A stretch of 64,000 nt of DNA, from positions 1 through 64,000 of the forward strand of contig JANNXI010000022.1 of NCBI GenBank assembly GCA_031409495.1, given 5' to 3'. The translations under genes and the position numbers were made by a program. The DNA comes from JANMDR01 sp031409495. GTDB lineage: Bacteria; Pseudomonadota; Gammaproteobacteria; Burkholderiales; Usitatibacteraceae. Positions 26,386 to 35,522 of the stretch are shown one piece after another. Numbering within the stretch: position 1 is the first letter of the stretch; each line of letters begins with the position of its first letter. The notes under the pieces are model-generated. The model did no database searches and was not told where the DNA came from. It saw nothing but the letters and a program-made list of their open reading frames with translations.

Positions 26386-27675
26386 CTAAATTCTCGAGCT
26401 TCCTTTAAACCCTTCCTCATACAGCTTCACACAATTTCTCCCTGCGTGCTTGGCTTCATAAAGCGCTAAGTCGGCGCGCTTTAAAAGCGCTTCGGCGTCC
26501 AACCCGTGACTTGGAAAAATGCTCACGCCAACACTGGTGGTAATGCGCGCAGTATAGCTGCCTGCGCTTGAGGGCAGCGGATATTCAACGGCAAGGGCAG
26601 CAACCAGTTTGTTACCCACACGCACCGCTAAGTCTTCAATTATTTTGGTATTCGGTTCAGTGCGCGAGCGTTGGGCGGGCCGGGTGTTTTGGGTAAACTG
26701 GGTGACTTGCGTAGTCAGGCTGGCGCCATCGATAACGACTAAAAATTCATCACCGCCTAAGCGCGCGATGAAATCATGGTGGCGCAGCGTTTCTACTAAG
26801 CGTTGTGAAACTGCACAGAGCAGTTTATCGCCGACATCATGCCCAGCGGTATCGTTCACATTCTTAAAGCCATCCAAATCCAGCAGCAGCACCGCAAAGG
26901 TAGTGTCGGTGGCCGGTGCGATGGCGCCCACCGGATGGATGAGATCCGTTATTTTTGAAAGCACCGCGGCACGATTAAACAACCCGGTGAGGGCATCATG
27001 CGACGCTTGATGGGCTAAGCGAGCTTGGGTTTCGCGCTGTGCCGCACTCAATCGTCTGAGGGTACCGTACAAAAAAATAAGCAGCAAAATAGCCGATGTT
27101 GCCAAGGCCAGTAGCGCCTTGCGCACATTGGTGCCGATTTTTTCTTGGGCAGTTTGTAGCGCATCGAACTCCCGTTGCATGGCTTCGAGCGTGCGTTGAA
27201 TATTGTTTTGAACGCGCTGCTGGTAAACATCATCGGCATGACGCACTACTTGCTTTTTCGCAGCTTCAAAACCGTCGTTTCGCCGCGTCGCCACCGTTAG
27301 GCTCTCTTGTTTAATTAGTCCACCAACCGCTACTTCTAGCTCCTCAAATTTTTTAGCCAACACCGGAAATGTCGCTGATTTAGCGCGCAAATTGAGAAGC
27401 TCAGTTTGTAGTTCAACAATACCGCGTTGCAAGGGAACTAACTCTTGATCAGCGCCCGTTATAACATACGCTTGCATACTGGTATCGATGACGGCTGCTT
27501 GAAAGCGAATGGCCTCAAGACTTGAGGTAACGCGGTGTGCATCCAATATTTGCACATTACCGTCTATTAAATTCTCAGTCGCACGAATCGCCACCAACGA
27601 AGTTCCCGCTAACGCAACAGCCGTTAACACAATGCCCGCCAAGGCGATGTTTTCTATGGTGGCGCGTAGCTCCAT
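26386..27675 (-). CDS. Diguanylate cyclase with CHASE3 sensor domain
   Basis: Makes cyclic di-GMP at the inner membrane. 429 residues: membrane segment about 10-30, periplasmic CHASE3 domain about 38-180, second membrane segment about 187-207, short coiled coil, GGDEF domain about 225-425. The active site is GGDEF in RLGGDEFLVV, and the inhibitory I-site RHHD lies five residues before it, so product inhibition is expected. No EAL domain. Ends 37 bases after hemL on the same strand; it may be read through from the thiD-thiE-hemL unit. Confidence 0.93.
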   Translation of the reverse strand: MELRATIENIALAGIVLTAVALAGTSLVAIRATENLIDGNVQILDAHRVTSSLEAIRFQAAVIDTSMQAYVITGADQELVPLQRGIVELQTELLNLRAKSATFPVLAKKFEELEVAVGGLIKQESLTVATRRNDGFEAAKKQVVRHADDVYQQRVQNNIQRTLEAMQREFDALQTAQEKIGTNVRKALLALATSAILLLIFLYGTLRRLSAAQRETQARLAHQASHDALTGLFNRAAVLSKITDLIHPVGAIAPATDTTFAVLLLDLDGFKNVNDTAGHDVGDKLLCAVSQRLVETLRHHDFIARLGGDEFLVVIDGASLTTQVTQFTQNTRPAQRSRTEPNTKIIEDLAVRVGNKLVAALAVEYPLPSSAGSYTARITTSVGVSIFPSHGLDAEALLKRADLALYEAKHAGRNCVKLYEEGFKGSSRI

Positions 27676-27712
27676 GCGCGGTAAAAGATCCTTTTATTTT
27701 CTTGCTAAACAG

Positions 27713-29008
27713 CTATTTTATTTCAGCAAACGCCTCTCTGGCCATCGCAACTGTGTGATCAATATCGGCCTGCGTGTGTGCCGCCGATACAAAGCCTGCT
27801 TCAAACGCGGATGGTGCTAAATATATACCCCGTCTGAGCATGGCGTGAAAAAATAAATTAAATTTATCTTTATCCGATTCCATTACCTGGGCAAAACTGC
27901 TCGGTGGGGATGCGCGAAAAAATAGGCCGAACATGCCGCCCTCGCTGGCACCAGAAAATGCAAGGCCTGCATCCGCAGCAGCTTGGCTTAAACCGGCTAC
28001 CAGCGCTTGAGTGGTATGACCCAACGCTTCAAAAAAACCTGGCTTGCTCACGAGTTCAAGCGTGGCCAATCCCGCTGTAACGGCCACCGGATTGCCTGAT
28101 AGTGTTCCCGCTTGGTACACAGCACCCAGTGGCGCTAAATGCGCCATCACATCACGCCGCCCACCGAAAGCACCCATGGGCATACCGCCGCCAATCACTT
28201 TACCGAGCGTGGTTAAATCAGGCTTAACGCCGGTTAAACCTTGAACACCCTGTAAACCAACCCGAAAGCCGGTCATTACTTCGTCAAAAATTAAAACAAC
28301 GCCATGCTGAGTACATAGCGCACGTAGTTTTTTGAGATAGCTCGCCGCAGGGACTACAAAATTCATGTTTCCGGCGATCGGCTCAATAATCACGGCAGCA
28401 AGCTCATCGCCAATTTTTTCGAAGGCAGCTACCAATTCAGCCTCGTCATTGAACGACAGCACAATGGTGTGCGCCGCCACTTCAGCGGGAACGCCCGCTG
28501 AGCTCGGGTTACCGAAGGTTAGGGCGCCGGAACCGGCCTTAACCAGCAAGGCGTCGCCGTGGCCGTGGTAGCAACCTTCAAACTTTACAATTTTACTGCG
28601 ACCGGTAGCGCCGCGCGCCAAGCGTATGGCGCTCATCGTCGCTTCAGTGCCGGAGCTTACTAAACGCACTTGCTCAATAGCTGGCATTAGCGTGCAGATG
28701 CGTTCAGCAATTTGGGCTTCCAGCGCAGTTGGCGCGCCAAAACTCATGCCTAACGCTGCGCGTTCTTGTACCGCCTTGACTACAGTGGGATGGGCGTGAC
28801 CCAATATTGCTGGCCCCCACGAGCCGACGTAGTCAATAAATTTATTACCATCGACATCCCAAAGATAGGCGCCTTCACCGCGCTCAAAAAATATCGGCGT
28901 GCCTCCCACCGCCCGAAAGGCGCGCACGGGCGAATTAACACCGCCGGGAATAAACTGCTGGGATGTGGCAAATAATTTTTCACTTTTACTAAACATGGCT
29001 TGACTCAA
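27713..29008 (-). CDS. hemL: Glutamate-1-semialdehyde 2,1-aminomutase
   Basis: PLP enzyme converting glutamate 1-semialdehyde to 5-aminolevulinate, the substrate of HemB encoded at 9052. 431 residues, normal length. Signatures are PGGVNSPVRAF (about 19), SWGPAILGHAHP (about 63), RLVSSGTEATMSAIRLARG (about 114), EPIAGNMNFV (about 202), IFDEVMTGFRV (about 240) and the PLP lysine in TTLGKVIGGGMPMGAFGG (about 270). Last gene of thiD-thiE-hemL. Confidence 0.97.
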   Translation of the reverse strand: MSQAMFSKSEKLFATSQQFIPGGVNSPVRAFRAVGGTPIFFERGEGAYLWDVDGNKFIDYVGSWGPAILGHAHPTVVKAVQERAALGMSFGAPTALEAQIAERICTLMPAIEQVRLVSSGTEATMSAIRLARGATGRSKIVKFEGCYHGHGDALLVKAGSGALTFGNPSSAGVPAEVAAHTIVLSFNDEAELVAAFEKIGDELAAVIIEPIAGNMNFVVPAASYLKKLRALCTQHGVVLIFDEVMTGFRVGLQGVQGLTGVKPDLTTLGKVIGGGMPMGAFGGRRDVMAHLAPLGAVYQAGTLSGNPVAVTAGLATLELVSKPGFFEALGHTTQALVAGLSQAAADAGLAFSGASEGGMFGLFFRASPPSSFAQVMESDKDKFNLFFHAMLRRGIYLAPSAFEAGFVSAAHTQADIDHTVAMAREAFAEIK

Positions 29009-29026
29009 TATTAAAAAAATAAAATG

Positions 29027-29704
29027 TTAAAAAAGGTTGGAAAAAGCCCTGGCACGGGCCTCTACGTCGGGTGCTGAAAATAAATCGCTAATGACAGCAA
29101 TCGCATCTACGCCAGCGTCAATAAGCAAAGGTGCATTGGCTAAGGTGATACCGCCAATGGCAACGATGGGTAGCGCAAATTCTGCGCGGGCGGCAATAAA
29201 TACACTCAAATCGGCATGGGGGGCAGCCGGCTTAACGATAGACGTAAACGCCGCTCCAAACGCCAAATAATTAGCGCCTGCAGCAACTAGCGCACGTGCT
29301 CGCGCGAGATCGTTGTAGCAAGAAACGCCAATAATGCCTTGGGGCAACGCGGCACGGGCGGTGGAGAGGGCTCCATCGTCACGCCCCAAATGACAAGCAG
29401 CGGCACCGATTTGTGCAGCAAAAGCGGCAGAATCGTTGATAACGAGGAGGGCTTCGGCCTGCCAACATAACGCTTGTATCGCTAAGGCTTGATGCATAAC
29501 TTGCGCCGCCGGTAGATTTTTGTGCCGGTATTGCAGCAGGCGTACGTCGCCGTTTAAGGCTTGCTCGACTACGCTGAGTAACGCAGCGTCATTAGCCATT
29601 TCTGGGGTTACCGCGTAGAGGCCCTGAATACGGGCTTCTTCGGAAGTGCTTAAGTTTGCTACTGGTGCGCTGAATGGCCCGCTTACTGAGTCGATTGTGG
29701 TCAC
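29027..29704 (-). CDS. thiE: Thiamine phosphate synthase
   Basis: Joins HMP-diphosphate and thiazole phosphate to thiamine phosphate. 225 residues: GLYAVTPE (about 28), LLQYRHKN (pyrimidine site, about 56), LVINDSAAFA (about 88), CHLGRDDG (about 105), VSCYND (about 125), AFTSIVKPAA (about 155) and IVAIGGI (about 183). The GTG start at 29704 lies one base after the thiD stop. The first 25 residues are extra compared with the family, so the start may be later. Confidence 0.94.
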   Translation of the reverse strand: MTTIDSVSGPFSAPVANLSTSEEARIQGLYAVTPEMANDAALLSVVEQALNGDVRLLQYRHKNLPAAQVMHQALAIQALCWQAEALLVINDSAAFAAQIGAAACHLGRDDGALSTARAALPQGIIGVSCYNDLARARALVAAGANYLAFGAAFTSIVKPAAPHADLSVFIAARAEFALPIVAIGGITLANAPLLIDAGVDAIAVISDLFSAPDVEARARAFSNLF

Positions 29705-29705
29705 C

Positions 29706-30611
29706 TTATGCCGACCCGACTAAGCCGCTATCGGTGGCGATTTCGGCTTTTTCTTCACCGTCATCATCACCGATTTCATCACGCGCCCAAAATAAGCGGT
29801 CTGGCACAAACTGCGCCATGCCTGGGCGATATCCGGCGCGCAGTGTTTGCCAGGTATATTCTTGCGCCTCGAGCACGGCATCCGGAATGTCCAAGCCTCT
29901 GGCCATCGTCGCGGCAACAGCGGACGCCAACGTGCAGCCGGAGCCGTGATAGCTGTGGGGCAGGCGCCTCCACGTATCAGCACGCATCCGACCACCAATA
30001 CCATATAGGCTGTTTATGACGTCGAAGGTGCTTTCGTGGGTGCCGGTGACAAGCGCATATTCGCAGCCTAGATCAATTAGTCGTTTGGCCAAAATCTCCA
30101 TATGTATTGCGGCAATATCATCGTCATCTTCGTCGGCAAGACGCCGAAGTTCTGGCGTATTAGGCGTAATGATGGTGCATTGGGGAATAATCATATCGCG
30201 CATGGCCGCAATCATGTCTTCAGAACTAAACTCATCGCCGCGCGCGCTGGCTAACACCGGATCGAACACGAGCGGTATGTTGGGATAGTCAGCAACAATT
30301 TCAGCAATGACTTGCAAATTTTCAACGCTACCCATTACGCCCAGTTTAAAGGCTGCCACGGGCACGTCTTCTAAAATGCAACGCGCTTGGTCGGCCACCC
30401 ATTCAGCATCAAAGCAGTGAATCGCTTCAACACCTGCAGTATCTTGCACGGTGATTGCAGTAATGACCGAAAGCGGATGACAACCCATGCTCGAGAGGGT
30501 CAATAAATCGGCCTGCATACCCGCGCCACCGGATGGGTCGGTGGCTGAAAATGTCAGAACAGCCGGAAGCGCCAACTTATTTTGTTTATTTCGGAATGCA
30601 AATTCAGACAT
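29706..30611 (-). CDS. thiD: Hydroxymethylpyrimidine/phosphomethylpyrimidine kinase
   Basis: Two successive phosphorylations of HMP in thiamine synthesis. 301 residues with FSATDPSGGAGMQADL (about 22), HPLSVITAITVQDT (about 44), VFDPVLASARGDE (about 120), ITPNTPELRRL (about 148) and the anion-hole HGSGCTLASAVA (about 222). First gene of thiD-thiE-hemL. No TPP riboswitch motif was found upstream. The C-terminal tail of about 20 residues is Asp/Glu-rich. Confidence 0.96.
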   Translation of the reverse strand: MSEFAFRNKQNKLALPAVLTFSATDPSGGAGMQADLLTLSSMGCHPLSVITAITVQDTAGVEAIHCFDAEWVADQARCILEDVPVAAFKLGVMGSVENLQVIAEIVADYPNIPLVFDPVLASARGDEFSSEDMIAAMRDMIIPQCTIITPNTPELRRLADEDDDDIAAIHMEILAKRLIDLGCEYALVTGTHESTFDVINSLYGIGGRMRADTWRRLPHSYHGSGCTLASAVAATMARGLDIPDAVLEAQEYTWQTLRAGYRPGMAQFVPDRLFWARDEIGDDDGEEKAEIATDSGLVGSA

Positions 30612-30877
30612 ATTTGGACGTTAAAATCAGGTAACAAATTTCACGGTGCGTAGCACAGCGCGTGGAAATGAAGACTGCATTAAGGTTGGTAGGAAGTGCT
30701 TTGAAATCACAATTTTGTGGTTAGCGCTTTGTAAACTTAGCGTTGTTTAGTTTGGCTAAAACTTCAGTATCATATTAGTACTAATGGCTGAGCTTCGCAG
30801 GATGCCATGGTACACCACCATAAGTGCAGCAATCTTGCGAGATAACAAGTACGCGATTAACTTTTTAGGGAAATTGG

Positions 30878-31078
30878 ATGAATCAGCAAGCAAGTGTCGC
30901 CGCACCGGAATCAATGAAAGCCTATATGTGTTTGGTCTGCGGGCTAATTTATGAAGAAGAAGCAGGTTGGCCGGAAGATGGCATTGCCGCAGGAACGCGC
31001 TGGCAAGATGTGCCATTGGGCTGGTGCTGCCCGGAATGCGGTGCACGAAAGGAAGATTTCGAGATGGTAGAAATTTAA
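30878..31078 (+). CDS. Rubredoxin
   Basis: 66 residues with the two iron-binding pairs CLVCG (about 18-22) and CPECGARKEDF (about 52-62), plus the conserved YEEEAGWPEDGIAAGTRW core. Single-iron electron carrier. The ATG at 30878 follows AGGGAAATTGG; an internal ATG at 30914 would give the 54-residue size usual for the family, so the N-terminal 12 residues are optional. Rubredoxin between thiD and pilG on the opposite strand is common in betaproteobacteria. Confidence 0.96.
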   Translation: MNQQASVAAPESMKAYMCLVCGLIYEEEAGWPEDGIAAGTRWQDVPLGWCCPECGARKEDFEMVEI

Positions 31079-31252
31079 ACAAAAAGCGGCGAGGCGCATT
31101 TTGTGCGCAAATTTGTTCATGAAATACATTAGCTTTTAACTGTAAATCGTTGAGTTTTTGGCAAAGTTAGATTGAAATTCATGCTTTGCGCTTGTTGAAC
31201 GCAGTAAAAAGCGGTAATCTTCTATGACCTTGTGGATAAAGTCATACTGCAA

Positions 31253-31292
31253 TGCAGCAATGCAGCAATGCAGCAATGCAGCAATGCAGCAC
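31253..31292. repeat. Tandem 8-bp repeat, TGCAGCAA, about five copies
   Basis: Four perfect TGCAGCAA units and a fifth ending in C, preceded by a half unit TGCAA at 31248. It lies 108 bases before the pilG start in a 321-base gap that holds no gene. The unit is not a multiple of three. It is a simple-sequence repeat prone to copy-number change. Confidence 0.9.
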
Positions 31293-31399
31293 TCAAGCAA
31301 CTCAGATTCACCAAATAGAAAAATAGTAAAACTACAACGAGGTTCGAATAGAGATCGCAATAGCGATCGCGCTACCGAGCCCATGGAGGTTTCTCAGCT

Positions 31400-31795
31400 G
31401 TGTCCAAGAGTTTGACAGGTATTCGCGTCATGGTAATTGACGATAGCAACACAATCCGTCGCAGCGCAGAGATTTTTCTGATGCAAGCCGGCTGCCAAGT
31501 TATTTTGGCCGAGAACGGATTTGACGCGCTCGCAAAAATTGCAGATCATCAGCCAGACTTGATTTTTGTTGACATTATGATGCCGCGTCTCGATGGCTAC
31601 CAAACCTGCTCACTAATTAAAAAAAACGGGAAGTTTGGGGTCATTCCTGTAATTATGTTGTCTAGCAAAGATAGTTTATTTGATCGCGCCAGAGGCCGCA
31701 TGGTGGGCTCAGACTTCTATTTGACCAAGCCGTTTTCGAAAGACAGTCTACTTCGTGCAGTTGAAGACCATATTGGCAACAAAGCCACGCCGTAG
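31400..31795 (+). CDS. pilG: Twitching motility response regulator PilG
   Basis: 131-residue single-domain CheY-like receiver. Acidic pocket in VMVIDDSN (about 11), phospho-Asp in LIFVDIMMPRLDGY (about 56), Thr/Ser switch in IMLSSKDS, Lys in FYLTKPFSKD (about 111). Starts at GTG 31400 with GGAGG ten bases upstream. First gene of pilGHIJ-chpA; it is phosphorylated by ChpA and is needed for pilus extension in Pseudomonas (known of the family). Confidence 0.95.
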   Translation: MSKSLTGIRVMVIDDSNTIRRSAEIFLMQAGCQVILAENGFDALAKIADHQPDLIFVDIMMPRLDGYQTCSLIKKNGKFGVIPVIMLSSKDSLFDRARGRMVGSDFYLTKPFSKDSLLRAVEDHIGNKATP

Positions 31796-31965
31796 AACCA
31801 CACAAAACCCACCGCTTGACAACAATTAACATGTTGTTGGCCCCAGATTAGGTAAGTTATTCTATCTAGGCACGCATCAACCGTTTTTAGCACTTCGTTT
31901 CTGCTTTAACCTTGTTTACCAACCGTCGTTTTTGCAGCAACATCCTCTGAGCTAGGAAATACAAT

Positions 31966-32331
31966 ATGCCAATCAAGAAAATTTTAATTGTTGATGATTC
32001 CCCAACTGAACGCGCCTTCTTGGAAAGCACGCTTACGAAAGCGGGCTATACCGTCACCTTCGCAGTAAGCGGTGAAGAGGGTGTGGAAAAAGCGAAAGCC
32101 GATATTCCTGACCTCATTTTAATGGATGTCGTTATGCCAGGCTTAAATGGTTTTCAGGCAACGCGCGCTATCACCCGCGAAGAAACCACCAAAAACGTGC
32201 CGGTCTTTATCTGTACTACTAAAGATCAAGAAACCGACAAAATTTGGGGTATGCGTCAGGGCGCAAAAGACTATTTAGTCAAGCCGGTAAATGCGGCTGA
32301 GTTGCTCACTAAAATTAAGGCACTCGGCTAG
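31966..32331 (+). CDS. pilH: Twitching motility response regulator PilH
   Basis: 121-residue CheY-like receiver: ILIVDDSPTERAFLESTL, phospho-Asp in LILMDVVMPGLNGF (about 52), CTTKDQE and DYLVKPVNAAEL. It is separated from pilG by 170 bases with no gene, in which an own promoter could lie. In Pseudomonas, PilH acts as phosphate sink or retraction-side output of the ChpA kinase. Confidence 0.95.
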   Translation: MPIKKILIVDDSPTERAFLESTLTKAGYTVTFAVSGEEGVEKAKADIPDLILMDVVMPGLNGFQATRAITREETTKNVPVFICTTKDQETDKIWGMRQGAKDYLVKPVNAAELLTKIKALG

Positions 32332-32385
32332 TTCTGCGCGGCTATTTAACTTTTCTGTCCAACCTAACCAAATTCGGCAAACAAT

Positions 32386-32898
32386 ATGGCACGTAAGACT
32401 AGCCTAAGAGAGTTTCAAATGAATTTTGCGCAGCGATTGCGCGATCTTTCTACGAAAAAAACACTCTCGAGCAAACTTGGCTTTCAAGTGGGTACAGAAA
32501 ACTGGTTTGTTGATTTAGCAGATGTTTCCGAAGTCATTCCGGTACCTAATTTAGTGACCATTCCACTGACGCAAGAGTGGTTTAAGGGTATTAGCAATAT
32601 TCGCGGAAAACTTTACAGCATTGCCGATTTTTCTCAGTTTCAAGGGGCAAGTGCGACTCCAATCAATGTTGAGCGCCGCGTGGTGCTCATTCATGAAAAG
32701 CTGATGGAGGGCTCTGGCTTGATGGTTAGTCGCATGATGGGTTTGCGCAACCCAGAATTGTTTTCGCTTGAGTCAAATGGTATCGAGGGTAAAAGCTGGG
32801 TTCGCGCGACGTTTTTAGATGCGGCTGGCGCACGATGGCACGAGTTGGATGTGGTCGCGCTGACAAAAAACGCGAAGTTTTTGGAAGTCAGTTTGTAA
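32386..32898 (+). CDS. pilI: CheW-like adaptor PilI
   Basis: 170-residue CheW domain coupling PilJ to ChpA: LGFQVGTENWFVDLADVSEV, VPNLVTIPLTQEWFKGISNI and RGKLYSIADFSQF. The start at 32386 has no clear ribosome site; an internal ATG at 32419 preceded by AAGAGAG is an alternative giving 159 residues. Third gene of the Pil-Chp operon. Confidence 0.93.
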   Translation: MARKTSLREFQMNFAQRLRDLSTKKTLSSKLGFQVGTENWFVDLADVSEVIPVPNLVTIPLTQEWFKGISNIRGKLYSIADFSQFQGASATPINVERRVVLIHEKLMEGSGLMVSRMMGLRNPELFSLESNGIEGKSWVRATFLDAAGARWHELDVVALTKNAKFLEVSL

Positions 32899-33016
32899 GT
32901 ACAAATTTAGCATCAACGCAATGCGCAATATGCAACAACAACCTAATCGCCCATAGCTGCGTAGAGTTACGCAAAATGTAGCGGCGTAAAACAAGAATTT
33001 AAATTTGGAGCACCCC

Positions 33017-35326
33017 ATGGCATCGAAACCACCAGTTTCAGGCAGCGCTGGCAACAAATCAAAAGCAACCGCAAAACCTGGTTTTTTTTCTGGTTTATTC
33101 AGCAGCAAAAAACCGGTCAAATCAGTTAGCGCCAGCCCAGCGAGTGCCGCCACTGCGGCCGGCGTCAACAATACAACGCAATTGCAGGCGGTGAATAAAG
33201 CCGCTGGCCCATCTACGGAAGACCCGGGCAGCAAAACCCAAAAAATTGCGGCCGTTGTGGCGAATACTAAGGTTGTTAAGCCGAAAAAAGTCTCTGCCGG
33301 CTTCAAGCTGCCAATCATTGGTAGTAAGCCACTTATCTCGCAGCTAAAAGTACTAGGCACATTGGCAGGCCTATTTTTATTGCTCACTATTGTCGCTATC
33401 ACACTGGATCGCCGTTTTGCAGGCCATGATTCTGCGTATACCAACATCACGTCCCAGTTGCAGTATCACACCCAACGACTCGCAAAATCAGCTGGTTTAG
33501 CGGCGCGAGGTGATGCCAACTCTTTCCCGCAATTGCAAGATAGTCGCGATGAGTTTCAACGCTATTTAAAAGTCTTTAACGACGGCGATACGGAATTCCC
33601 GACTGGCAGCTTGCCATCCGCACGCATTTCTGAATCGCTAACTCAGCGCCTTACTGAGCTAACGAAACGTTTTGACGATACTTCTTCAGCCGCAACATCA
33701 ATTCTTGCCGCCAAAACTGATTTGACCGGCTTAAGCCGCAACATTCAACAAGTTCGATCTGGCGCCGAAGAATTGTCGAATTTGTCGGGCGATTTATCAG
33801 GTTTGCTGCAGCAGTCAAATGTACCGCTAGCTCAAGTTTTGAAAATCAAAAATATGACTTTCTTAGCTGAGCGCCTGGCGCGTGGTTCTGCCGAAATTGT
33901 AGGTTCTGACACCATCGAACCAGACACACCGTTTCTAATGGGTAAGGATACGAACGACTTTAGAGATCTTGTAGCCGCCATTGAAAATGGTTCTGCGAGC
34001 CTTGGTATTTCTGCGGTAAAAGATGCAGATGCACGCGTAAAAGTAGTGAAAATTCGCGAGCAATTTACCGAGTTCGAAAAGAACATTAAAAATATTCTTG
34101 ATAACGTTCAAAAGCTCACATCAGCCCGTCAGTCTGGCCGCGCGATTGTGCAAGGCTCAGAGCAGTTGCTCAATAACGTAGAAATACTCCAAGGTGATTT
34201 TACCGAAGCGCGTCGCAAATGGCCTTTGATATTGGCGCTTGTATTCGGCGGACTAACACTATTGTTCGCTTCATTGATTGGTTTCTTATTCCTATCAGAC
34301 GCCCGTCGCCGTGCTGCTGAAGCAGACATTGAAAACAAACGAAACCAAGAGGCGATTTTGCGTTTACTGAACGAAATGGGCGACCTAGCTGACGGTGACT
34401 TAACCATCCGCGCGAAGGTAACTGAAGACATCACCGGCGCGATCGCCGATTCGATGAACTACACGATTGAAGAATTACGTTCTTTGGTAACAGGCGTAAA
34501 CAACGCTTCCGGGCAGGTATCAGCAAAATCACTACAGGCGCAGTCTGTTTCGAATCAGTTATTAGATGCGGCGGAACGCCAATCAAAAGAGATTCAAGAT
34601 ACTACTCAGCAGGTTTTGAGCGTGGCGGATACATTGTCAAAAGTTAGCTTAAACGCGGAAGAGTCTTCTCAGGTGGCGATGCGCTCTTTGGCCGCTTCTG
34701 ATAAAGGCCGTTTGGCTGTACAAAACTCAATTTCGGGCATGAACGAAATTCGCGATCAAATTCAAGAAACTTCAAAGCGTATTAAACGCCTAGGTGAATC
34801 TTCGCAAGAAATTGGCGAGATCGTGGAGTTGATTTCTGACATTACCGAACAAACCAACGTTTTGGCGCTTAACGCCGCGATTCAGGCGGCGTCAGCGGGT
34901 GAAGCTGGTAGAGGCTTCTCGGTGGTTGCGGAGGAGGTGCAGCGACTCGCTGAACGTTCCGGCGAAGCGACGAAGCAGATTGGCGCGATTGTAAAAACGA
35001 TTCAGGCCGATACTCAAGACGCTGTGGCCGCGATGGAAAAGTCCACCACGGGTGTGGTTGAGGGAGCAAAACTATCTGATGCGGCAGGACAAGCGCTAGC
35101 CGAGATTGATACAGTTACCAAAAATCTTGCATCGCTTATTCAAAAGATCTCGCAGGATACGCAGGTGCAGGCAGCTTCAGCGAATCGAGTGGCTGCAAAC
35201 ATGCAGGATATTTTGGAAATTAATCGCCAAACAACGACGGGTACACAGCAAACCGCTAATTCCATTAAAGATCTTGCCGACGTAGCTTCCGATCTTAAAG
35301 CCTCCGTTTCTGGCTTTAAGCTATAA
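33017..35326 (+). CDS. pilJ: Methyl-accepting chemotaxis protein PilJ
   Basis: Receptor of the Pil-Chp pathway. 769 residues from the ATG at 33017, chosen over a TTG at 33005 because TTGGAG lies just upstream. A Lys/Ala-rich cytoplasmic N-terminus of about 105 residues comes first, then membrane segment 1 (about 112-132, LGTLAGLFLLLTIVAI), two PilJ-type periplasmic four-helix modules, membrane segment 2 (about 398-420), HAMP, and the signalling domain with the tip ITEQTNVLALNAAIQAASAG and GRGFSVVAEEVQRLAERS. The long N-terminus is not usual for PilJ. Confidence 0.95.
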   Translation: MASKPPVSGSAGNKSKATAKPGFFSGLFSSKKPVKSVSASPASAATAAGVNNTTQLQAVNKAAGPSTEDPGSKTQKIAAVVANTKVVKPKKVSAGFKLPIIGSKPLISQLKVLGTLAGLFLLLTIVAITLDRRFAGHDSAYTNITSQLQYHTQRLAKSAGLAARGDANSFPQLQDSRDEFQRYLKVFNDGDTEFPTGSLPSARISESLTQRLTELTKRFDDTSSAATSILAAKTDLTGLSRNIQQVRSGAEELSNLSGDLSGLLQQSNVPLAQVLKIKNMTFLAERLARGSAEIVGSDTIEPDTPFLMGKDTNDFRDLVAAIENGSASLGISAVKDADARVKVVKIREQFTEFEKNIKNILDNVQKLTSARQSGRAIVQGSEQLLNNVEILQGDFTEARRKWPLILALVFGGLTLLFASLIGFLFLSDARRRAAEADIENKRNQEAILRLLNEMGDLADGDLTIRAKVTEDITGAIADSMNYTIEELRSLVTGVNNASGQVSAKSLQAQSVSNQLLDAAERQSKEIQDTTQQVLSVADTLSKVSLNAEESSQVAMRSLAASDKGRLAVQNSISGMNEIRDQIQETSKRIKRLGESSQEIGEIVELISDITEQTNVLALNAAIQAASAGEAGRGFSVVAEEVQRLAERSGEATKQIGAIVKTIQADTQDAVAAMEKSTTGVVEGAKLSDAAGQALAEIDTVTKNLASLIQKISQDTQVQAASANRVAANMQDILEINRQTTTGTQQTANSIKDLADVASDLKASVSGFKL

Positions 35327-35345
35327 CGCTAACCATTTGGACAAC

Positions 35346-35516
35346 ATGATTTCAACGTTAATCACCGAATTGCAGTTGTGTGCTGTGCCGCGAACTTCGC
35401 GCACGCACTCGGTTGATTTACGCCAACATCCTCGTCGTTTGATGGTAATTCTCGATATCGCTTTAACGCAAACCCAAACATATTTGGTTTTGTCCACGCA
35501 CCGCAGCGCAGGGTAA
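35346..35516 (+). CDS. Possible 56-residue protein between pilJ and chpA
   Basis: An unbroken ATG-to-stop frame (MISTLITELQLCAVPRTSRT at the start) fills almost the whole gap between pilJ and chpA and ends six bases before the chpA ATG. It has a hydrophobic middle (RLMVILDIAL) and no recognised domain. No strong ribosome site precedes it. It may be a spurious frame or a remnant of another chemotaxis gene, such as pilK, which is otherwise absent. Confidence 0.3.
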   Translation: MISTLITELQLCAVPRTSRTHSVDLRQHPRRLMVILDIALTQTQTYLVLSTHRSAG

Positions 35517-35522
35517 TTTTTT

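Noticed and set aside
30612..30877. Possible TPP riboswitch before thiD
   Set aside because: The conserved CTGAGA and ACCTGA boxes were not found in this gap.
31248..31292. Possible CRISPR-like array
   Set aside because: The units are eight bases with no spacers; this is a simple tandem repeat.
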